DNA of 64,000 nt, from the NCBI GenBank assembly GCA_900548695.1, contig URLC01000002.1, positions 186,001 through 250,000 on the forward strand, given 5' to 3'. Below the pieces are notes generated by a model, which saw nothing but the letters and a program-made list of their open reading frames with translations, had not been told where the DNA came from and did no database searches. The position numbers and the translations under genes are program-made. Position 1 is the stretch's first letter; every line of letters starts with the position of its first letter. This DNA comes from an uncultured Mycoplasmatota bacterium. GTDB lineage: Bacteria; Bacillota_I; Bacilli_A; RF39; UBA660. Positions 61,849 to 64,000 of the stretch are shown here, piece after piece.

Positions 61849-63183
61849 ATGCATAAGTATCTTACTAAGAAAAATATATTTATAGCTTTATCTTTATTTT
61901 TTATATTTTTAATATGGAATTTAATTTTAGTACCAGTTAATTTGGATGAAATTTGGAATTATGGGTTTAGTCATAATATGTATTCAGGACTGGTTCCTTA
62001 TAGAGATTTTAATATGATTATTACACCATTTTATAATTTTTTAATGTCACTTGGATTTCATTTGTTTGGTTCTAGTATGTTAGTCTTTCACATTGAACAA
62101 GCGATATTATTAGTAATTCTTTGTTTTATGCTTTTTTATTTATTAAAAGATAAAGGTTGGCTTGTCATAGTGTTTTTTTTCTTTCCACTACCAGCTTCTT
62201 TTCCTAATTATAATTTTTTCTTATTCTTTTTGTTAGTTTTACTTTTTATATTAGAAAAAAAGAAATATAACGATTATTTAATAGGTTTTGTCGTAGGAGT
62301 TTTCATTTTAACAAAACAGTCTGTAGGTTTTATGATTTTTCTAGTTAGTTTAGTCTACTATATTAAAGATTTTAGGAAAGTTATAAAAAGGTGTTTCGGG
62401 GCTCTAATACCAATTTCTATTTTTGGTATTTACTTATTTTTTACCAATAGTTTTTATCCTTTTTTAGATTTATGTTTCTTTGGTCTTTTTGATTTTGCTT
62501 CCAAAAATGGTCATGGTTTTACTGTTTATTTTTTCTTATTTTTGTTTTTAATTGGATTAACTATTTATTTTATTATAAAAGATAGAAAAAATATATATAA
62601 TTATTATGCTTTGGCCTTTTATAGTATTTTAATTCCCTTGATGGATTTTTATCATTTTCAGTTTGCTTTTTTAACGTTTTTAGTTCTATTTTTAATGCGA
62701 GTAAAAGGACTTTCTATGAAACCAGTATTATTTTCTTTAGGAGTTATTGTCGGGGTTTTCTTGGTATCTTTTTTTTATCGTTTTGATAAAAAGATAGTTT
62801 ATCCTAATCAAGTTCATCATTTTGAATATCGACTATTAGATCAAAATAGTTTAGAAATTACAAGAAAAATGAATGAGTTTATTTTAAAACATAAAGATTC
62901 AGAAATTATATTTCTGAATTCCAATGCTTATTATTTTAGATTGATTCATGATATGCCTATTAGTTATCTTGATTTAATTAATATGGGTAATTGGGGATAT
63001 GATGGTAGTAATAAGCTTTTAAAAGAAATAAAAAAACATAAAGATGCTTTCTTTATAGTAGATAAAAGTGAGTTATCACCAATTAAGCAAATTGATAAAA
63101 AAGTTATTCGTTATGTTATTAATCACGGTCAAAAAATAGATGAGGTTTTTATGTATGATATTTATACTTTGAATATTAAATAA
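61849..63183 (+). CDS. GT-C-like multi-pass membrane protein, paralogue 3
   Basis: 444 residues starting directly after the previous stop (AGGAGGGG upstream). First loop VNLDEIWNYGFSHNMYSG then VPYRDFNMIITPFYNFLMSLG. This copy keeps an Asp-Glu pair typical of GT-C catalytic loops. About ten helices, then a C-terminal part with NMGNWGYDGSNKLLKEI. It may transfer a lipid-linked sugar at the outer membrane face; the acceptor is unknown. Tandem paralogue of the two genes before it. Confidence 0.7.
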   Translation: MHKYLTKKNIFIALSLFFIFLIWNLILVPVNLDEIWNYGFSHNMYSGLVPYRDFNMIITPFYNFLMSLGFHLFGSSMLVFHIEQAILLVILCFMLFYLLKDKGWLVIVFFFFPLPASFPNYNFFLFFLLVLLFILEKKKYNDYLIGFVVGVFILTKQSVGFMIFLVSLVYYIKDFRKVIKRCFGALIPISIFGIYLFFTNSFYPFLDLCFFGLFDFASKNGHGFTVYFFLFLFLIGLTIYFIIKDRKNIYNYYALAFYSILIPLMDFYHFQFAFLTFLVLFLMRVKGLSMKPVLFSLGVIVGVFLVSFFYRFDKKIVYPNQVHHFEYRLLDQNSLEITRKMNEFILKHKDSEIIFLNSNAYYFRLIHDMPISYLDLINMGNWGYDGSNKLLKEIKKHKDAFFIVDKSELSPIKQIDKKVIRYVINHGQKIDEVFMYDIYTLNIK

Positions 63184-63197
63184 TTTATTAATATTCT

Positions 63198-63226
63198 TTT
63201 ACAAAATTTTTCTTTTATAGTATAAT
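63198..63226 (+). promoter_or_regulatory. Promoter of ftsA
   Basis: TTTACA (63198-63203), a 17-base spacer and TATAAT (63221-63226). Confidence 0.65.
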
Positions 63227-63251
63227 TATTTTTAGGATTGGAGATGCTTAC

Positions 63252-64000
63252 ATGGGTCAAATATATGCGGGAATTGAATTAGGTACTGATAGTGTAAAAA
63301 TTGTTGTTTTGGAAAAACTTCATGGTAAGTTTCATGTTTTAGCGTCTGTTCATAGTCCTTCTGATGGAGTTTCTAAAGGACAGGTTGTCGATATTAAAAA
63401 ATGTGTTTCTAGTGTCAGAGGTGCTTTAAGAAAAATTGATGATATGTTAGGAATTAAGATTATTAAGGTAGTTGCGGCTGTACCGGCTTTTGGTTGTACT
63501 ATGGATATTGCTGTTGGAGCAGTAGAAGTCATCGACTCAACAGAAATTACAGGAGAAGATGTTAATCGGGTCTTAAAAGATGCGTTAACTGGTAGAATTA
63601 GTGAAAATAGTGAATTAGTTACAGCGGTTCCTATTAGTTTTACGGTTGATGAAAAAGAAAATATTAGAGATCCAAAGGGCATGGCTGGAGCAATGTTAGA
63701 GACAAAGGTTGTGATTGCTACACTTCCTAAAGAACCACTTTATCGTATTTTAGAGGTATTAAAACTTAGTGGGTTAGAAACTATAGATATTGCTTTTACT
63801 TCTACAGGAGATTATTATGCGGTGCGTAATAGTAGATTGCAAAAAGAAGTGGGAGCGATTATTAATATTGGTGAAGAGAGTACGAATGTTTCTATCTTTA
63901 ATAAAGGTATACAGATTAAAAATGCGGTGTTGCCAGTAGGCAGTAAAAATGTTGATCGAGATATATCTTATATTTTTAAGATAAAAGAAGAGGATTCTAG
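63252..64000 (+). CDS. ftsA: Cell-division protein FtsA (3' end outside window)
   Basis: Actin-like membrane tether of FtsZ. 249 complete codons are present and the frame is still open at base 64000. ATG 63252 follows GGAG (63239-63242). YAGIELGTDSVKIVVLE is phosphate-binding segment 1; KIIKVVAAVPAFGCTM, SELVTAVPISFTVDE and AIINIGEESTNVSIFNKG follow, with the Asp-x-Gly of the second phosphate loop replaced by Ile-Gly-Glu-Glu. ftsZ would be expected next. It has its own promoter after the GT-C genes. Confidence 0.93.
   Translation, partial: MGQIYAGIELGTDSVKIVVLEKLHGKFHVLASVHSPSDGVSKGQVVDIKKCVSSVRGALRKIDDMLGIKIIKVVAAVPAFGCTMDIAVGAVEVIDSTEITGEDVNRVLKDALTGRISENSELVTAVPISFTVDEKENIRDPKGMAGAMLETKVVIATLPKEPLYRILEVLKLSGLETIDIAFTSTGDYYAVRNSRLQKEVGAIINIGEESTNVSIFNKGIQIKNAVLPVGSKNVDRDISYIFKIKEEDS

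Noticed and set aside
63350..63682. - strand ORF inside ftsA
   Set aside because: Antisense shadow of FtsA.
1..64000. CRISPR array, rRNA or tRNA genes
   Set aside because: No regularly spaced repeats, no rRNA segments and no convincing cloverleaf were seen; T-box cores only mimic parts of tRNA.

Overview
The window is 64 kb of very AT-rich DNA. Genes are tightly packed and mostly on the + strand. The core genes, three T-box leaders, a SecDF fusion, a ComN-like regulator, RbgA, a 6S-like RNA and the dcw-type order murG-murB-divIB-ftsA point to a Bacillota (class Bacilli) genome. Peptidoglycan and division genes coexist with strong AT bias, which fits an uncultured, host-associated, Mollicutes-related lineage of the RF39 type; this placement is an inference. 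Trp is written TGG, and TGA ends several genes (for example at 32465-32467 and 36931-36933), so the standard bacterial code applies.

Layout. 1-6.8 kb: the end of tsf, three envelope proteins where pyrH would be expected, frr, and T-box-controlled pheST. 6.8-14.5 kb: a DUF192-like protein, yebC, ruvA, ruvB, queA, rplS, lepB, a small HD (p)ppGpp-hydrolase-like protein, and several unknown proteins. 14.5-16 kb: an Asn-specific T-box leader and asnA. 16-25 kb: an accessory island between asnA and rbgA. It holds two HExxH proteins, a frameshifted nucleoside deoxyribosyltransferase-like gene, a Vat-type acetyltransferase, a membrane XRE regulator, a uracil-DNA-glycosylase-like protein, a possible ADP-ribosyltransferase-like protein, a serine recombinase with one nonsense codon, and a two-gene cassette encoding a small membrane protein and a 778-residue helical protein. 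25-39.6 kb: rbgA, an RNase HII with an extra N-terminal domain, topA, xerC, comN-like, secDF, rel, dtd, an AI-2E-type permease and an M3-like peptidase. 39.6-43 kb: a T-box-controlled hisS-aspS operon. 43-52.3 kb: envelope and hydrolase genes, 6S-like RNA, tcdA, lexA with a divergent SOS-type small membrane gene, polA, mutM and pyk. 52.3-56.3 kb: envelope genes and gmk/tmcAL on the - strand. 56.3-64 kb: murG, murB, divIB, three tandem GT-C-like membrane paralogues, and ftsA cut off by the window end.

How the parts work together. Most genes serve translation (EF-Ts, RRF, Phe/His/Asp-tRNA synthetases, L19, RbgA, QueA, TcdA, TmcAL, Dtd), DNA repair and SOS (RuvAB, LexA, PolA, MutM, TopA, RNase HII, XerC), secretion (SecDF, LepB) and wall or division functions. 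Amino-acid supply genes sit behind T-boxes reading Phe, Asn and, for hisS-aspS, Asp. LexA probably controls itself and a small membrane protein that resembles the SOS division inhibitors of other Bacillota.

The least explained items are the overlapping gene pair at 22.5-25.0 kb, the Cys/His-rich tail on HisS, the three GT-C-like paralogues inside the division cluster, the RNase HII fusion, and a membrane-anchored C39-like peptidase at 53 kb. All family assignments come from reading motifs; no database search was run.
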